A stretch of 64,000 bases of DNA from Paenibacillus flagellatus (GTDB lineage Bacteria > Bacillota > Bacilli > Paenibacillales > NBRC-103111), in the NCBI RefSeq assembly GCF_003217775.1, contig NZ_QJVJ01000004.1, positions 457,646 through 521,645 of the forward strand. The letters are read 5' to 3'. The position numbers and the translations under genes were made by a program. Below the pieces are notes generated by a model. The model did not search any database and had not been told where the DNA came from. It was given only the letters and a program-made list of their open reading frames with translations. Positions 35,605 to 44,665 of this stretch are shown piece after piece. The stretch's first letter is position 1, and each line of letters opens with the position of its first letter.

Positions 35605-36477
35605 TTATGTACGCAAAAACCGCTCGATCGCTTCGTTCACCCGCCCCGCCTGCTCCGCCATCAAGCAGTGTCCGGCGCGCGCGATCGACTGCGTCTCGGC
35701 GTGAGGAATCGCGGCGGCAGCCCGCTTCACCGCTTCTCCCGCCCGGTAAATGCGCTCCTCCTCCCCTACGAGAAACAGAACCGGCGCCGTTACCCCGGCC
35801 CATTCCTCCGTCGGGAATACGCTCGGCACGACGGCCAGGCGTATCCGGCAGTGCGTATAGGCGACGACGATCTGGTCCAAGACCGCCGGAGGCAGCTCGT
35901 TCCCTCTCGCCAGAAACCAGTCCCACGCCCGTTTGACGGAACGTCGTCCGGGCATCAGGAGCGCCGGGTAAACCCGCCAAAGGAACGTCAGCCACGGCAC
36001 GGGGAGAATCGTCGCGATCGGCGCGAGGAGAGCGAGCCTCTCGATGCGGCCGGGGCGGGCGATCGCGTAGTTGGCCGCCAGCCAGCCGCCCATCGAATGG
36101 CCGATCAGCGCCGTCGTCCCGATGCCGAGCGACGCGAGCGTCTGGTCGAGCCATGCGGCGCAATCGTCCCTCGTACGAAGCGGACGGTCCGCTTCGCTCA
36201 AGCTGAAGTCCCCCGGCGTGTCGAGACAGTACGTCCGGAACCGCCGTAAGGCGGGCATCGTATCGGCCCACATGCCGGAATTCGCCGTCATGCCGTGCAG
36301 CAGCACGACCGGCTTGCCGTCCGCGGGGCCGCTGGCGATGACGCGGATTCGGCCGAACGACGTGCCGACGGAGAACGTTTCGTATGGAACGGTCCAGCGC
36401 TCCATCGTACGCGCATAAGCTTCCTCGAACAGCCGGCGGCCGGTCTCGCTTTTGAAAACGGAACGGGTATCGTTCAC
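35605..36477 (-). CDS. Alpha/beta hydrolase
   Basis: 290 residues with the hydrolase pattern: VVLLHGMTANSGMW (oxyanion hole), nucleophile elbow GHSMGGWLA with Ser near residue 124, an acidic residue in LFLVGEEERIY, and a C-terminal AGHCLMAEQ His. Substrate unknown. The start is GTG overlapping the TGA of the upstream TetR gene (GTGA), so the two are translationally coupled and the hydrolase is probably under TetR control. Confidence 0.88.
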   Translation of the reverse strand: MNDTRSVFKSETGRRLFEEAYARTMERWTVPYETFSVGTSFGRIRVIASGPADGKPVVLLHGMTANSGMWADTMPALRRFRTYCLDTPGDFSLSEADRPLRTRDDCAAWLDQTLASLGIGTTALIGHSMGGWLAANYAIARPGRIERLALLAPIATILPVPWLTFLWRVYPALLMPGRRSVKRAWDWFLARGNELPPAVLDQIVVAYTHCRIRLAVVPSVFPTEEWAGVTAPVLFLVGEEERIYRAGEAVKRAAAAIPHAETQSIARAGHCLMAEQAGRVNEAIERFLRT

Positions 36478-37133
36478 TCGGGATTCCCCTCCTCGGTTAC
36501 GGCCGACGCTTCGCCGGGCATCAAGACGGAGCGGAGCATGTCGGACAGCACCCGGAATTGATCATCCAGCCGGATGCGTTCCGGACCGGAAACGATGCTT
36601 TCGAAGAACATCCCGTCCAAAAACGACATGACCGTAAGGGCGATCGCTTCGACGGGGATAGTCGGCCGGAACGTCCCGGCCTCCGCGCCCGAACGGAGCA
36701 GCCGTTCGATCGCGCCGAACACGGCGTCGTGGCGCTCCCCGATCAGCTTCATGCGCCGTTCCTCCTTGCGGCCGACGATCAAATATTCGTACAACACCGG
36801 GGCCAGACCGTTGTCCGCATCGGCGGCCCGGGCCAGCTGATCCCGCAGGAAGCGGCCGACCGCTTCCCAAGGCGCGGTGCCTTCCCCACCCTCCGCCGAT
36901 TCGTTCATCTCCCGGTAAACGCGGCCGATCAGCTCCAGGAACAGCTGCTCCTTGTTGGCGTAGTACAGGTACACCCCGCCGAAGCTTCTGCCGGACTCGG
37001 CGACGATGTCCTTCATCGAAGCCGCTTCGTACCCTTTACGCTTGAAAACGCGGCCGGCCGCCTCCAGGATGTCGTTTCGGACGGCGTCTTTGCGGGTTTC
37101 GGACACTTTCGGCAATGGATGCGCCCCCTTCAT
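36474..37133 (-). CDS. TetR family regulator
   Basis: 219 residues from the ATG, or 213 from a TTG at 37115 that has a better-placed GGGGG. The N-terminal helix-turn-helix (ILEAAGRVFKRKGYEAASMKDIVAESGRSFGGVYLYYANKEQLFLEL) is typical TetR; the ligand-binding half is unlike any class I can name. It is the first gene of a two-gene operon with the hydrolase. Upstream lies a promoter whose -10 is inside a long palindrome, consistent with self-repression. Confidence 0.88.
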   Translation of the reverse strand: MKGAHPLPKVSETRKDAVRNDILEAAGRVFKRKGYEAASMKDIVAESGRSFGGVYLYYANKEQLFLELIGRVYREMNESAEGGEGTAPWEAVGRFLRDQLARAADADNGLAPVLYEYLIVGRKEERRMKLIGERHDAVFGAIERLLRSGAEAGTFRPTIPVEAIALTVMSFLDGMFFESIVSGPERIRLDDQFRVLSDMLRSVLMPGEASAVTEEGNPE

Positions 37134-37146
37134 TTCGCTTCACCAA

Positions 37147-37197
37147 AAAAACGAGAGAGTTCTCGCTTATTATAGCGAGAACTCTCTCGTTTTACAA
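37147..37197 (-). promoter_or_regulatory. TetR-hydrolase promoter inside a 19-bp-arm palindrome (candidate operator)
   Basis: On the minus strand TTGTAA lies 17 bases before TATAAT (37174-37169). An inverted repeat with arms ACGAGAGAGTTCTCGCT and a six-base centre TATTAT covers the spacer and the region after the -10. The -10 box sits in the centre of the palindrome, as expected for a TetR operator. The arms also have A/T-rich ends, so a bidirectional terminator is the alternative reading. Confidence 0.7.
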
Positions 37198-37392
37198 CCC
37201 CCTTGCAGGCATATGTCCCGCAACAGCAGTGCAGCAAGGGCTCGTCCGCGCCGGTCGGATTCCGCCTCAAGCCGTGGAATAGCGGGGGATGTTCCGCCGC
37301 AGACCGTCGCATCAAACGAACGAACGACCGTTCGCACGTTCGGTGACCTGTCTTTGCGCTTATGCAGCGCGAGAACGGCCCCGCGAGCCGGG

Positions 37393-38406
37393 TTAGGGAA
37401 TGAAATGCTGCAGGACGGTTCCCGCGCCGTCGTCCACATCGATTTCCGCATAAGCGCCGTTGACGAAAGTCATTTGCGGAGGAAGATGGCCGCAGTCGAT
37501 GTCGTACACGACCGGGACTCGAAGCTCACTCGACAGTTCGCCATAAACGTCTTCCAGCGAGTAATGATCGACGGGACGATGAACGCCGCTTCTGCCGAAC
37601 AGCACGCCCGCGCAGCGGTCGAACCAGCCCGCCAATCTCATCTGCACCAACGACCTGCGCAAATCGGTTGTCGATAGCTCGCAATTTTCCAAATACCAAA
37701 CGATAGGCTCCTTTTGAATAAACCGATCTTGGAAACTGCGAACGTCGCCGTAAGGCGTCCCGATCAGATGTCGGATGACATCGATGCACCCGCCCAACAA
37801 CCGGCCGCGAAGGGACGCGCCGTTTCCGGAAACGGTTTTCCAGCGGGTCGGTTCGGTGAGATGGAAGACGCACGGCGAAGCGTTGGCGTGATCCCATTCC
37901 TTTTGATAGTTCGGGGAAGAACGTTGAAGAATCGATTCTCCCGCGGGAGTGGAGAGAACGGCTTTCCACATCGCCGTCGTTTGATCCGAATATTCTCCCC
38001 TCAAGTCGATGAGATTCGTACCGTGTGCGGTCGCAATGCCCGTTTTTAACGTAATGGCGAGCAGCAGCACGCTGATATCCGAATACCCCAGCACCCATTT
38101 GCTCTCGATTCGCCCGAAGTCGAGATGTTCGATCGTTTCGATGGCCAGCTCTCCTCCCCAAGGAGGAATGATCGCATCGATCCGGTCGTCGCGCAGCATG
38201 GCGTTTAACTCGTCGGCACGGCTGGCGGCCGGGGACGATTTCGCTTTCGATTGCGTCCACGCCGTATCGCCGATGACGACATGGAAGCCTTGCGCCTCCA
38301 TCCGGCCGCAAGCCTGCCTGAGCAGGCCGTGCCACTGCTCCTGCACGCCGGATGAAGGCGCCGTTACACCGATCGTCGCTCCTTGTTTGAGAATCGGGAA
38401 TATGAT
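37393..38406 (-). CDS. S66 family peptidase (LD-carboxypeptidase/MccF-like), probable AUC or AUA start
   Basis: About 337 residues. The family N-terminus ILKQGATIGVTAPSSGVQEQW is encoded upstream of the only nearby standard codon (GTG at 38346), so starting there would remove conserved residues. Between an in-frame TAG and that GTG there is no ATG, GTG or TTG. A GGGGAGGG site lies 8 bases before an ATC (38406-38404) and 11 before an ATA (38403-38401). I place the start at one of these. The catalytic Ser is in GYSDISV, with a conserved ENCELS Glu region and CGHLPP His. Members cleave cell-wall LD peptides or microcin-like substrates. Standalone gene. Confidence 0.8.
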   Translation of the reverse strand: MIFPILKQGATIGVTAPSSGVQEQWHGLLRQACGRMEAQGFHVVIGDTAWTQSKAKSSPAASRADELNAMLRDDRIDAIIPPWGGELAIETIEHLDFGRIESKWVLGYSDISVLLLAITLKTGIATAHGTNLIDLRGEYSDQTTAMWKAVLSTPAGESILQRSSPNYQKEWDHANASPCVFHLTEPTRWKTVSGNGASLRGRLLGGCIDVIRHLIGTPYGDVRSFQDRFIQKEPIVWYLENCELSTTDLRRSLVQMRLAGWFDRCAGVLFGRSGVHRPVDHYSLEDVYGELSSELRVPVVYDIDCGHLPPQMTFVNGAYAEIDVDDGAGTVLQHFIP

Positions 38407-38662
38407 CGGAAGTCCCTCCCCTTCACCGCTACTCTACGTTTCCGAATTCATGATTCGACGCTCCCGCGGCGCAATCCTTCACCTCGCCGCGGTGAGTTTT
38501 CGCGGGAGATGGCGGTCAAAATGACCGCGTTCGAGCCCGTAAGCGCCGCCGCCCCGGCCCGTGCTCGCGCCACCGCCGCCTTTACCGGCCCCTTGGCGCC
38601 GAAAGACGACAAGGCCGGCTGCCGCCCCGCGGCCTCCTGCCTTCCCTTAGCTCTCGCCGTCC

Positions 38663-39661
38663 TTACGCCATAACCGGCGGCCCCTCATCCTCGACCGGTA
38701 CCGCTCCTCCGCTTTCGGCGGAACGGTGGGCGGCGAGCGCAAACGCGAGCGTCCGCATCCCGTCCGCATAGCCGCATAAGATCGAGTCGCCGGACCCCGA
38801 CGCCACCGCCTCGACGAACGCTTTGTCCTGCTCGTAGCTCGGATCCCGCTTCGACGTAATCGTGACGTGGCGCTCCTTGTCGATGATCGTAACCGTCTTC
38901 CCGTTGCCGCTCAGCTGGACGTAAAAATCGGGGCCGAACAGCTTGATCTCGGACTCGCCGTTGAACGGCGAGATGCACGACTCCGTAATCGTGCCGACCG
39001 CTCCGCTCTCGAGCGTGAACGAGACGGCGCCCGCGTCCGCAATCGTCGCATCCGGGTACAGCTCGCCGATCGCGCTGCGGCCGAATCGGGCGCTCACGTC
39101 GCGGTACTCGCCGACGAGATAGCGGATCAGGTCGACCTGATGCGTCACCGCGTCCGCCAAATGCCCGCCCGATTGATGCTGCTGCCTCCACCATGCCGCC
39201 GGATGCGACGTGCCGAACCGGTAAGCCTGCACGAGGTGGACCGTACGGCCCTGCAAATAGTGCTTCGCCTGCTGTACCGTATCGTAATACCGGAGCACGT
39301 ATCCGACCGAATGGAGGACTCCCGCCTCGCGAATCGCCTTCTCCTTGCGGCGCACGGAGTCGAGCTCGAGCCCGAGCGGCTTTTCGACGAACAGGTGGAT
39401 GCCCCGGCCGGCGGCGACGGCCTCCAGGTCGTCTCTCGCAAACTGCGGCGTGCAAATGAAGACGGCGTCGATGTCGGACCGGTTCAACAGCGCGTCCGCG
39501 CTGTCGGCCACTCTCGCTCCGACGGAGGCGGCGGCCCGCTCCGCGCTTTCGCGGTTCACGTCGAATACGCCGACGACTTGCGCGAGCGGAATTTTGCTTA
39601 GTGTATTCAAATGGTGCCGGGCGATGCCTCCGGCGCCGATCATCCCGATTTTGACGGTCAT
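38663..39661 (-). CDS. Gfo/Idh/MocA family oxidoreductase (second copy type)
   Basis: 332 residues. N-terminal VKIGMIGAGGIARHHLNTL gives the dinucleotide motif, AVFICTPQFARDDLEAVA and LFVEKPLGLELD the catalytic EKP, and WWRQQHQSGGHLADAVTHQVDL the C-terminal His motif. It closely parallels the dehydrogenase at 19877-20848 in every motif, suggesting the same substrate class. Starts 43 bases after the gene at 39705 ends, same strand, so an operon of two dehydrogenases. Confidence 0.88.
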   Translation of the reverse strand: MTVKIGMIGAGGIARHHLNTLSKIPLAQVVGVFDVNRESAERAAASVGARVADSADALLNRSDIDAVFICTPQFARDDLEAVAAGRGIHLFVEKPLGLELDSVRRKEKAIREAGVLHSVGYVLRYYDTVQQAKHYLQGRTVHLVQAYRFGTSHPAAWWRQQHQSGGHLADAVTHQVDLIRYLVGEYRDVSARFGRSAIGELYPDATIADAGAVSFTLESGAVGTITESCISPFNGESEIKLFGPDFYVQLSGNGKTVTIIDKERHVTITSKRDPSYEQDKAFVEAVASGSGDSILCGYADGMRTLAFALAAHRSAESGGAVPVEDEGPPVMA

Positions 39662-39704
39662 CCTTTGTCCCAACCTTTCGATAAACTTTCGCGATGCGTC
39701 CGAA

Positions 39705-40724
39705 TTACTCGGCAAGGGGCAAGCTGACGCTGCGCCCCGTCGCGATCGATTCGTCGATGGCGAAGCTGACCTCCATCGACCGGTACGCGTCCGCGAAATC
39801 GCAGCGCGTCCGCGTTCCGTTGCGGATCGCACCGATGAAATCGTCGATCTCCTCCGCGAACGGATGGTGCGTCACGTCGCCGCTGTCCGGCAATATCGTC
39901 GGAATCGTCGCATAGTCGGTTTGCCCCGGCAGCTTGTGGCTGAACAGCCGGTTGTTCATAATGGCGCCCTTCTCCCCGAGCAGGTGGACGTTGAACTTGT
40001 ACGGCGTTTTGCATTCGAGCGAGGACGACACTTTGCCGATCCCCCCGTTTTGGAGCTTGAAAATGGCGATCGCATTCGGATCGAACTCGTAGTCGGAATC
40101 GGCCCACGTCCGGCAGCCGTAGGCGGTCACCTCGGCAATGTCGCCGGCGAAATAGCGGACGGCGTCCACTGCATGGCAGCCCGCGGACAAGATGCTGCTG
40201 CCGCCCTGCGCCTTCGTCCTGCTCCACCGGTATTGCGGATATTTCGGCCCGACATGATGCCAGTAATCGACTTGGGCCATGAAGACGCGGCCGATCGCGT
40301 CGTCTTCGATGAGCGCTTTCGTGTTGGCGAACGAGGGATTCCAGCGCAGCACGAAGCTGACCGCCGTCGCGACCGGATGGCGCGCCAGCGCCTCCGCCAT
40401 GCGACGCAGCCCCTCGCGGTCCATTGCGAGCGGCTTCTCCAGGACGAGATGCTTGCCGTGCCGTGCCGCGACCACCGCCTGCTCCGGACGCAAATCCGGC
40501 GTCGAGCAGAGGACGACCGCATCGACGGTCGGGTCCTTCACCGCCTCCTCATAGTCACCCGTCACGCGGGCGGCGATGCCGAGCGAATCGAGTCTCGCTC
40601 TCGCATGCTCCGCGTTCCGGCTCACGACGGTGGCCACTTCGGCGTCCGTCCGGCTTGCAATCGCTTTCAAATATTCCCCCGCTACCCATCCGGTCCCGAC
40701 TACAACAAAACGCAACGTCCCCAT
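39705..40724 (-). CDS. Gfo/Idh/MocA family oxidoreductase
   Basis: 339 residues. Starts MGTLRFVVVGTGWVAGEYLKAI; has AVVLCSTPDLRPEQA, LVLEKPLAMDREGL and a C-terminal SAGCHAVDAVRYFAG motif. More distant from the other two dehydrogenases here. The ATG follows GAGGAGGAG. First gene of the minus-strand pair, divergent from the AraC genes across a 377-base region, and probably regulated by one of them. Confidence 0.88.
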   Translation of the reverse strand: MGTLRFVVVGTGWVAGEYLKAIASRTDAEVATVVSRNAEHARARLDSLGIAARVTGDYEEAVKDPTVDAVVLCSTPDLRPEQAVVAARHGKHLVLEKPLAMDREGLRRMAEALARHPVATAVSFVLRWNPSFANTKALIEDDAIGRVFMAQVDYWHHVGPKYPQYRWSRTKAQGGSSILSAGCHAVDAVRYFAGDIAEVTAYGCRTWADSDYEFDPNAIAIFKLQNGGIGKVSSSLECKTPYKFNVHLLGEKGAIMNNRLFSHKLPGQTDYATIPTILPDSGDVTHHPFAEEIDDFIGAIRNGTRTRCDFADAYRSMEVSFAIDESIATGRSVSLPLAE

Positions 40725-41101
40725 CCGTTCTCCTCCTCGGATCGTCGAATCGAATGTGCGGCTCCGGCGTCATCCCCGTCCAGTCGTTTGTCCCGCCGAC
40801 ATTTGTTTCTTTCAAACATCATTGTGTTAGTTTCGAACATCCCTCTTCATTGTACTCCACCGTCTTCCGATCCCGCAACCGGAAAATGGGCCGGCCGCCT
40901 GGAAAGACGCCCGCTTCTCCGTTGGCCTGGACCGCTCCTCCCCTTTCATGTATGCTCGGAAATTCGTCTATATTCGGTTCATCCGAATGCTCTCCTCTTT
41001 TTCCCCTGCCGGCGATACAAAATTCGTTGCAATCGGCTCCGCATTGGGCTATCATCAGGTCACATCGAAAGCGACAACCCGTACGGAGGCGGCGATATCC
41101 G
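40725..41101. other. 377-base divergent regulatory region between the dehydrogenase pair and the AraC genes
   Basis: No gene supported. It holds two direct repeats, GTTTCTTTCAAACATC (40805-40820) and a shorter GTTTCGAACATCC (40830-40842), the spacing and form of AraC-type half-sites, next to the dehydrogenase gene. The plus-strand promoter of the AraC gene lies at 41027-41055. Confidence 0.55.
41027..41055 (+). promoter_or_regulatory. Promoter of the AraC gene at 41102
   Basis: TTGCAA (41027-41032), 17-base spacer, TATCAT (41050-41055), 47 bases before the ATG. Five and five of six consensus positions match. Confidence 0.65.
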
Positions 41102-42022
41102 ATGGATTACGCGAAATTCGAGCTGCGTGAAGAGCTGGCGGTTCGAAAGCTGATCACGTTTTTTTACAGGGAAATGCCGAAGGACTACTTCTTCGAAGGC
41201 GAGAAGCACGATTTCTGGGAAATCGTCTTCGTCGACAAGGGGGAATGGGACGTTACCGTCGACGGGAAGCCGTTCCATCTCGAGCAGGGCGACCTCGTGT
41301 TCTACGGACCGAACGAATTTCACCGGGGCGGGGCGGCGCAGAGGTCGACGCCGAACGTCATCATTTTGACGTTCGAATGCGATTCGCCGGCGATGGGTTA
41401 TTTTGCGGAGAACCGGGTATTCCGGCTCGACGAACGGGAGCGCGCCATCTACGCGAGCCTGGTCCGGGCGGGACTCGACGCGTTCGACCCGCCGATCGAT
41501 TCGCCGCGCATGCGCAGGCTGAGCCGCCGGGCGGACGCGCCGTTCGGCAGCGAGCAGCTGATCCGCAACCATCTGGAAAACCTGCTCATCCACCTCATCC
41601 GCCGGAAGCGCGCTCCGGTCGCGGCCGAGAAGCCGGCATCCGCGGTCAAGGAGAACAAGGACCATGTCATCGCCGCGGACGTCGCCGAGTACATGAAGAC
41701 GCACATGGCGGACGATTTGACGGTAGACGAGCTGTGCCGCCGGTTCCGGGTTAGCCGCACGCTGCTGAAGACGGCGTTCAAGCAGCATACCGGCCAAGGC
41801 GTTCTGGAATATTTCAACCACCTCAAGCTCGAACGGGCGAAATCGCTTATCCGCGAGGAGAGGCTCAACTATACCGAAATCGCCGAAGCGCTCGGATACA
41901 GCAGCATCCATTATTTCTCGAGACAGTTCAAGAAAACGACCGGCATGACGCCGACGGAATACGCCCGGTCAGTGAAGCTGCGGGCGCTGGACGATCAGTC
42001 GGGCTGCTGGGATTTGTCGTGA
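41102..42022 (+). CDS. AraC family regulator with cupin domain
   Basis: 306 residues. Cupin-type N-terminus (HDFWEIVFVDKGEWDVTVDG, FHLEQGDLVFYGPNEFHRG), a central helical linker, and two C-terminal HTH units (VDELCRRFRVSRTLLKTAFKQHTG and NYTEIAEALGYSSIHYFSRQFKKTTGMTPTEY). The ATG at 41102 is 12 bases after GGAGG; the frame is open for 226 codons upstream without a ribosome site. Followed 18 bases later by a second AraC gene; both probably regulate the divergent dehydrogenases or the MDR gene. Confidence 0.88.
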   Translation: MDYAKFELREELAVRKLITFFYREMPKDYFFEGEKHDFWEIVFVDKGEWDVTVDGKPFHLEQGDLVFYGPNEFHRGGAAQRSTPNVIILTFECDSPAMGYFAENRVFRLDERERAIYASLVRAGLDAFDPPIDSPRMRRLSRRADAPFGSEQLIRNHLENLLIHLIRRKRAPVAAEKPASAVKENKDHVIAADVAEYMKTHMADDLTVDELCRRFRVSRTLLKTAFKQHTGQGVLEYFNHLKLERAKSLIREERLNYTEIAEALGYSSIHYFSRQFKKTTGMTPTEYARSVKLRALDDQSGCWDLS

Positions 42023-42040
42023 CGCAAAGGACGTGACGCC

Positions 42041-42877
42041 GTGAAGGACGATATCGTATCGTCGCTGCTGGAAATGGCCGAGCTGCGCGTGCTGACGTTC
42101 GACGTTCACCGCCGCCGCGAGATGAACTACCGGAACCGCGTCTTCGACCGGTTCTACATGATGACGTACGTCCGGGAAGGCTCCGCCAAGCTGAAGGTGC
42201 GCGACCGGGTATACGACAATCGCCCCGGCACCGTCATCTTCATCCCGACGTTTCTCGAGCACGACCAGTATAAGGACAGCGACGAGGAAACCGAGTTTTT
42301 GTGGTGGCATTTTACGTACAAGATTCACGATACGATCGACGTGCTGCCGTTTCTGCACGTCCCCTACATTTATCCGCTGCGCGAATACCGGAAGTTCGAA
42401 GCCGTCTTCGACGAATACATGCTGTCGAAGTCGGAAGGGAGCCGGGTTCCGAACGTGCTGCTGCGAAAAGCCAAATCGCTCGAGCTGCTGTACCTGCTGC
42501 TGAAGGACGGCTTGGAGCATGTCGGCACGGTGGAGGAGGAGCATCCGTCCCGAACGTTTCTGGCCGTCCTGCTCCGCATCGTCTCGTGGCCGGAAGCTCC
42601 GCTTTCGCTCGCGGAGATCGCCGAGGAGCTGAACATGAACCCGACGTATGTAAGCAACCGGTTCAAGGAGCTGTTCGGCAAACCGCCCATTCTGCTCCAT
42701 CGCGAAATGAAAATCGCCAAGGCGAAATCGCTGCTCCGAACGCGGGAAATGACCGTTTCCGAGATCGCCGACCTGCTCGGCTTCAACGATATCCAGACGT
42801 TCGCCCGCCTGTTCAAGAAATATACGGGAATCGCTCCGGGACAATACAAGTCGCTGTTCGGCGATCCGGCCGAATGA
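42041..42877 (+). CDS. AraC family regulator
   Basis: 278 residues from a GTG. An N-terminal sensory domain with VREGSAKLKVRDRVYDNRPGTVIFIPTFLEHDQY precedes two HTH units (LAEIAEELNMNPTYVSNRFKELFGKPP, VSEIADLLGFNDIQTFARLFKKYTGIAPGQYK). It is 18 bases downstream of the other AraC gene and probably cotranscribed. Two tandem AraC regulators of different sensory domains next to one catabolic region suggest two input signals. Confidence 0.88.
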   Translation: MKDDIVSSLLEMAELRVLTFDVHRRREMNYRNRVFDRFYMMTYVREGSAKLKVRDRVYDNRPGTVIFIPTFLEHDQYKDSDEETEFLWWHFTYKIHDTIDVLPFLHVPYIYPLREYRKFEAVFDEYMLSKSEGSRVPNVLLRKAKSLELLYLLLKDGLEHVGTVEEEHPSRTFLAVLLRIVSWPEAPLSLAEIAEELNMNPTYVSNRFKELFGKPPILLHREMKIAKAKSLLRTREMTVSEIADLLGFNDIQTFARLFKKYTGIAPGQYKSLFGDPAE

Positions 42878-42982
42878 CCTGTAAAAGTGCCAAACTTCGG
42901 CAAAGTTGTGTTCTGTTCTCCGCCGCTTGAACTTCATACACTTGGGACGTAGGCAAATCAATCGATCCTGGAGGGTATGCGG

Positions 42983-43984
42983 ATGGAAGGATGGCGAATC
43001 GTATTCGCGGAGAAGGAGCGCGTCGAGGTGCGCAAGGAGGCGATCGATCCCGCGCTCGGCCCGACGGAGCTGTTGTGCGCCGCGGTGTGCTCGCTGATCA
43101 GCACGGGCACGGAGCTGCAATGCTTGAAGGGGGTATTCGATCCGGACACGAATTGGTCCGGCTGGGTGAAGTATCCGTTCCACCCCGGCTATTCGATGGT
43201 TGCGGAGGTGCTCGATACGGGGCCGGCTGTCGCGGGCGTCCGGAAAGGCGATCGCGTATTCGTCGAATACCCGCACGCTCAATATTTCAAGACGGAGGCG
43301 AAGCACGCGTACGTGCTGCCTGCGGAAATCGGCAACGAGCAAGGCGTTTTTTACAATCTCGCGAAAACGACGCAGCTCGGCGCGAGACGGGCGGAGCTGC
43401 GGCTCGGGGAGACGGTCGGCGTCATCGGGCTCGGCCTGCTCGGCCAGCTCGTCGCCCGGTACGCGTACTTGTCCGGCGTCAAGACGCTGTTCGCCATCGA
43501 TCCCGCCGAGAGCCGGCTGGCGCTCGTCCCGGACCGGCCGGGCATCCGGCGGCTCGCCGTGGACGCCGGATCGGCCCGCGAGGACATCCGGGAACATACC
43601 GGCGGCGGCATGCTGGACGTCGTCTTCGACGTTACCGGCCATCCGGCCGTCCTGGCGCAGGCGACCCGGCTCGTCAAGCCGTTCGGACGCGTCGTGCTGC
43701 TCGGGGATACCGCCACCCCCTCCAAGCAGGAGATGGGCCGCAACGTCGTGTCCCATTCCGTCTCCATCCTGGGCATTCACGCCTTGGCGGAATTCAAAGG
43801 CTGGACGCACGCCGAAATGGCCGGCCTGTTCGCGAGCTACGTCGTCCAAGGCCGAATGGAGGTCGCGTCCTTGATCACCCACCGCCTATCGCCGCTGGCG
43901 GCCGCGGACGCATACGGCATGCTGGCCCGCGACCGCGGCTCGGCCATGGGCGTCCTGTTCGATTGGACGGCCATCGCGGAATAG
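42983..43984 (+). CDS. Medium-chain dehydrogenase/reductase-like protein lacking zinc ligands
   Basis: 333 residues. Rossmann motif VGVIGLGLLGQLVARYA near residue 145, with a GxGxxG-type loop. The catalytic-domain zinc site (normally C-G-x-C-G-x-D) is CSLISTGTELQC here, so the catalytic and structural zinc sites seem lost, as in BchC-like and some inositol-cluster MDR proteins. The ATG at 42983 lies 8 bases after GGAGG; one at 42977 is too close. Stands after the AraC pair, same strand. Substrate unknown, probably a cyclitol or sugar given the context. Confidence 0.82.
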   Translation: MEGWRIVFAEKERVEVRKEAIDPALGPTELLCAAVCSLISTGTELQCLKGVFDPDTNWSGWVKYPFHPGYSMVAEVLDTGPAVAGVRKGDRVFVEYPHAQYFKTEAKHAYVLPAEIGNEQGVFYNLAKTTQLGARRAELRLGETVGVIGLGLLGQLVARYAYLSGVKTLFAIDPAESRLALVPDRPGIRRLAVDAGSAREDIREHTGGGMLDVVFDVTGHPAVLAQATRLVKPFGRVVLLGDTATPSKQEMGRNVVSHSVSILGIHALAEFKGWTHAEMAGLFASYVVQGRMEVASLITHRLSPLAAADAYGMLARDRGSAMGVLFDWTAIAE

Positions 43985-44025
43985 CGCTCTCCGCCTACGC
44001 CGGAGGCCGCCGGGGCGGCGGGCGT

Positions 44026-44601
44026 CTAACGCGTGGCGACCTTGAACAGGCCGGCGTGGCGGATCGGCAGCTCGGTCCGCTCGTCCCGTTCGAGCCCGTC
44101 GGACCGTCCGTTCAGCGCGACGTCGACGAGCCATCGCGTAAACGGGGCGACGTTCATCTCCGCCATCTCCTCCGGCCCGAAAAAGCCGGCGGCGTCCACC
44201 TCCCGGTTGTCCGGCTTCGGCTCGCCGCTCACGTACTCCATCGCGAACGCGATGTAGACGTTGTGGACGTCGCGCGGCTGATCGCGCACGGCGACGATAC
44301 CGGCCGCCCGGGCGACGACGCCCGCCTCCTCCTCGACCTCGCGCTCGATCGTCGTCTCGATCGGCTCGTGCTGCTCGATGTAGCCGCCCGGATTCGTCCA
44401 GTAGCCTTTGCCCGGCTCCTGCGCCCGGCGGACGAGCAGCACCTTGCCGTCGCGCACGAGCAGCGCCCCGACCCCTACGCTGTAAGAGCCCCAATGGACG
44501 AACGAGCAATCCGGGCTCGAGCAGGCGAGCCGCTCGACGCCGTCGATCGTCCTCGTTTCCAGTTTCGTTCCGCATGTCGAGCAATAGCGTACCGTTGTCA
44601 T
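44026..44601 (-). CDS. Nudix hydrolase with N-terminal zinc ribbon
   Basis: 191 residues. Residues 7-32 are a zinc ribbon (YCSTCGTKL and LACSSPDCSF). Then a Nudix domain with the box GGYIEQHEPIETTIEREVEEEAGV (residues about 85-108), which fits G-x5-E-x7-R-E-U-x-E-E. The NudC-like order suggests action on NAD(H) or capped or damaged nucleotides. The ATG at 44601 has AAGGAG 10 bases upstream. Convergent with the MDR gene; downstream of an SDR gene on the same strand. Confidence 0.9.
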   Translation of the reverse strand: MTTVRYCSTCGTKLETRTIDGVERLACSSPDCSFVHWGSYSVGVGALLVRDGKVLLVRRAQEPGKGYWTNPGGYIEQHEPIETTIEREVEEEAGVVARAAGIVAVRDQPRDVHNVYIAFAMEYVSGEPKPDNREVDAAGFFGPEEMAEMNVAPFTRWLVDVALNGRSDGLERDERTELPIRHAGLFKVATR

Positions 44602-44665
44602 GTCGGCGTTTCTCCTTTTCGAATATCGGGTTGTGGGATGAAGAGGCGGCATCGGCCGTCCCGGT

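Noticed and set aside
42887..42976. AACTT-CGGCA-AAGTT inverted repeat before the MDR gene as an operator
   Set aside because: Too short to rate above chance, and no promoter pair is visible around it.
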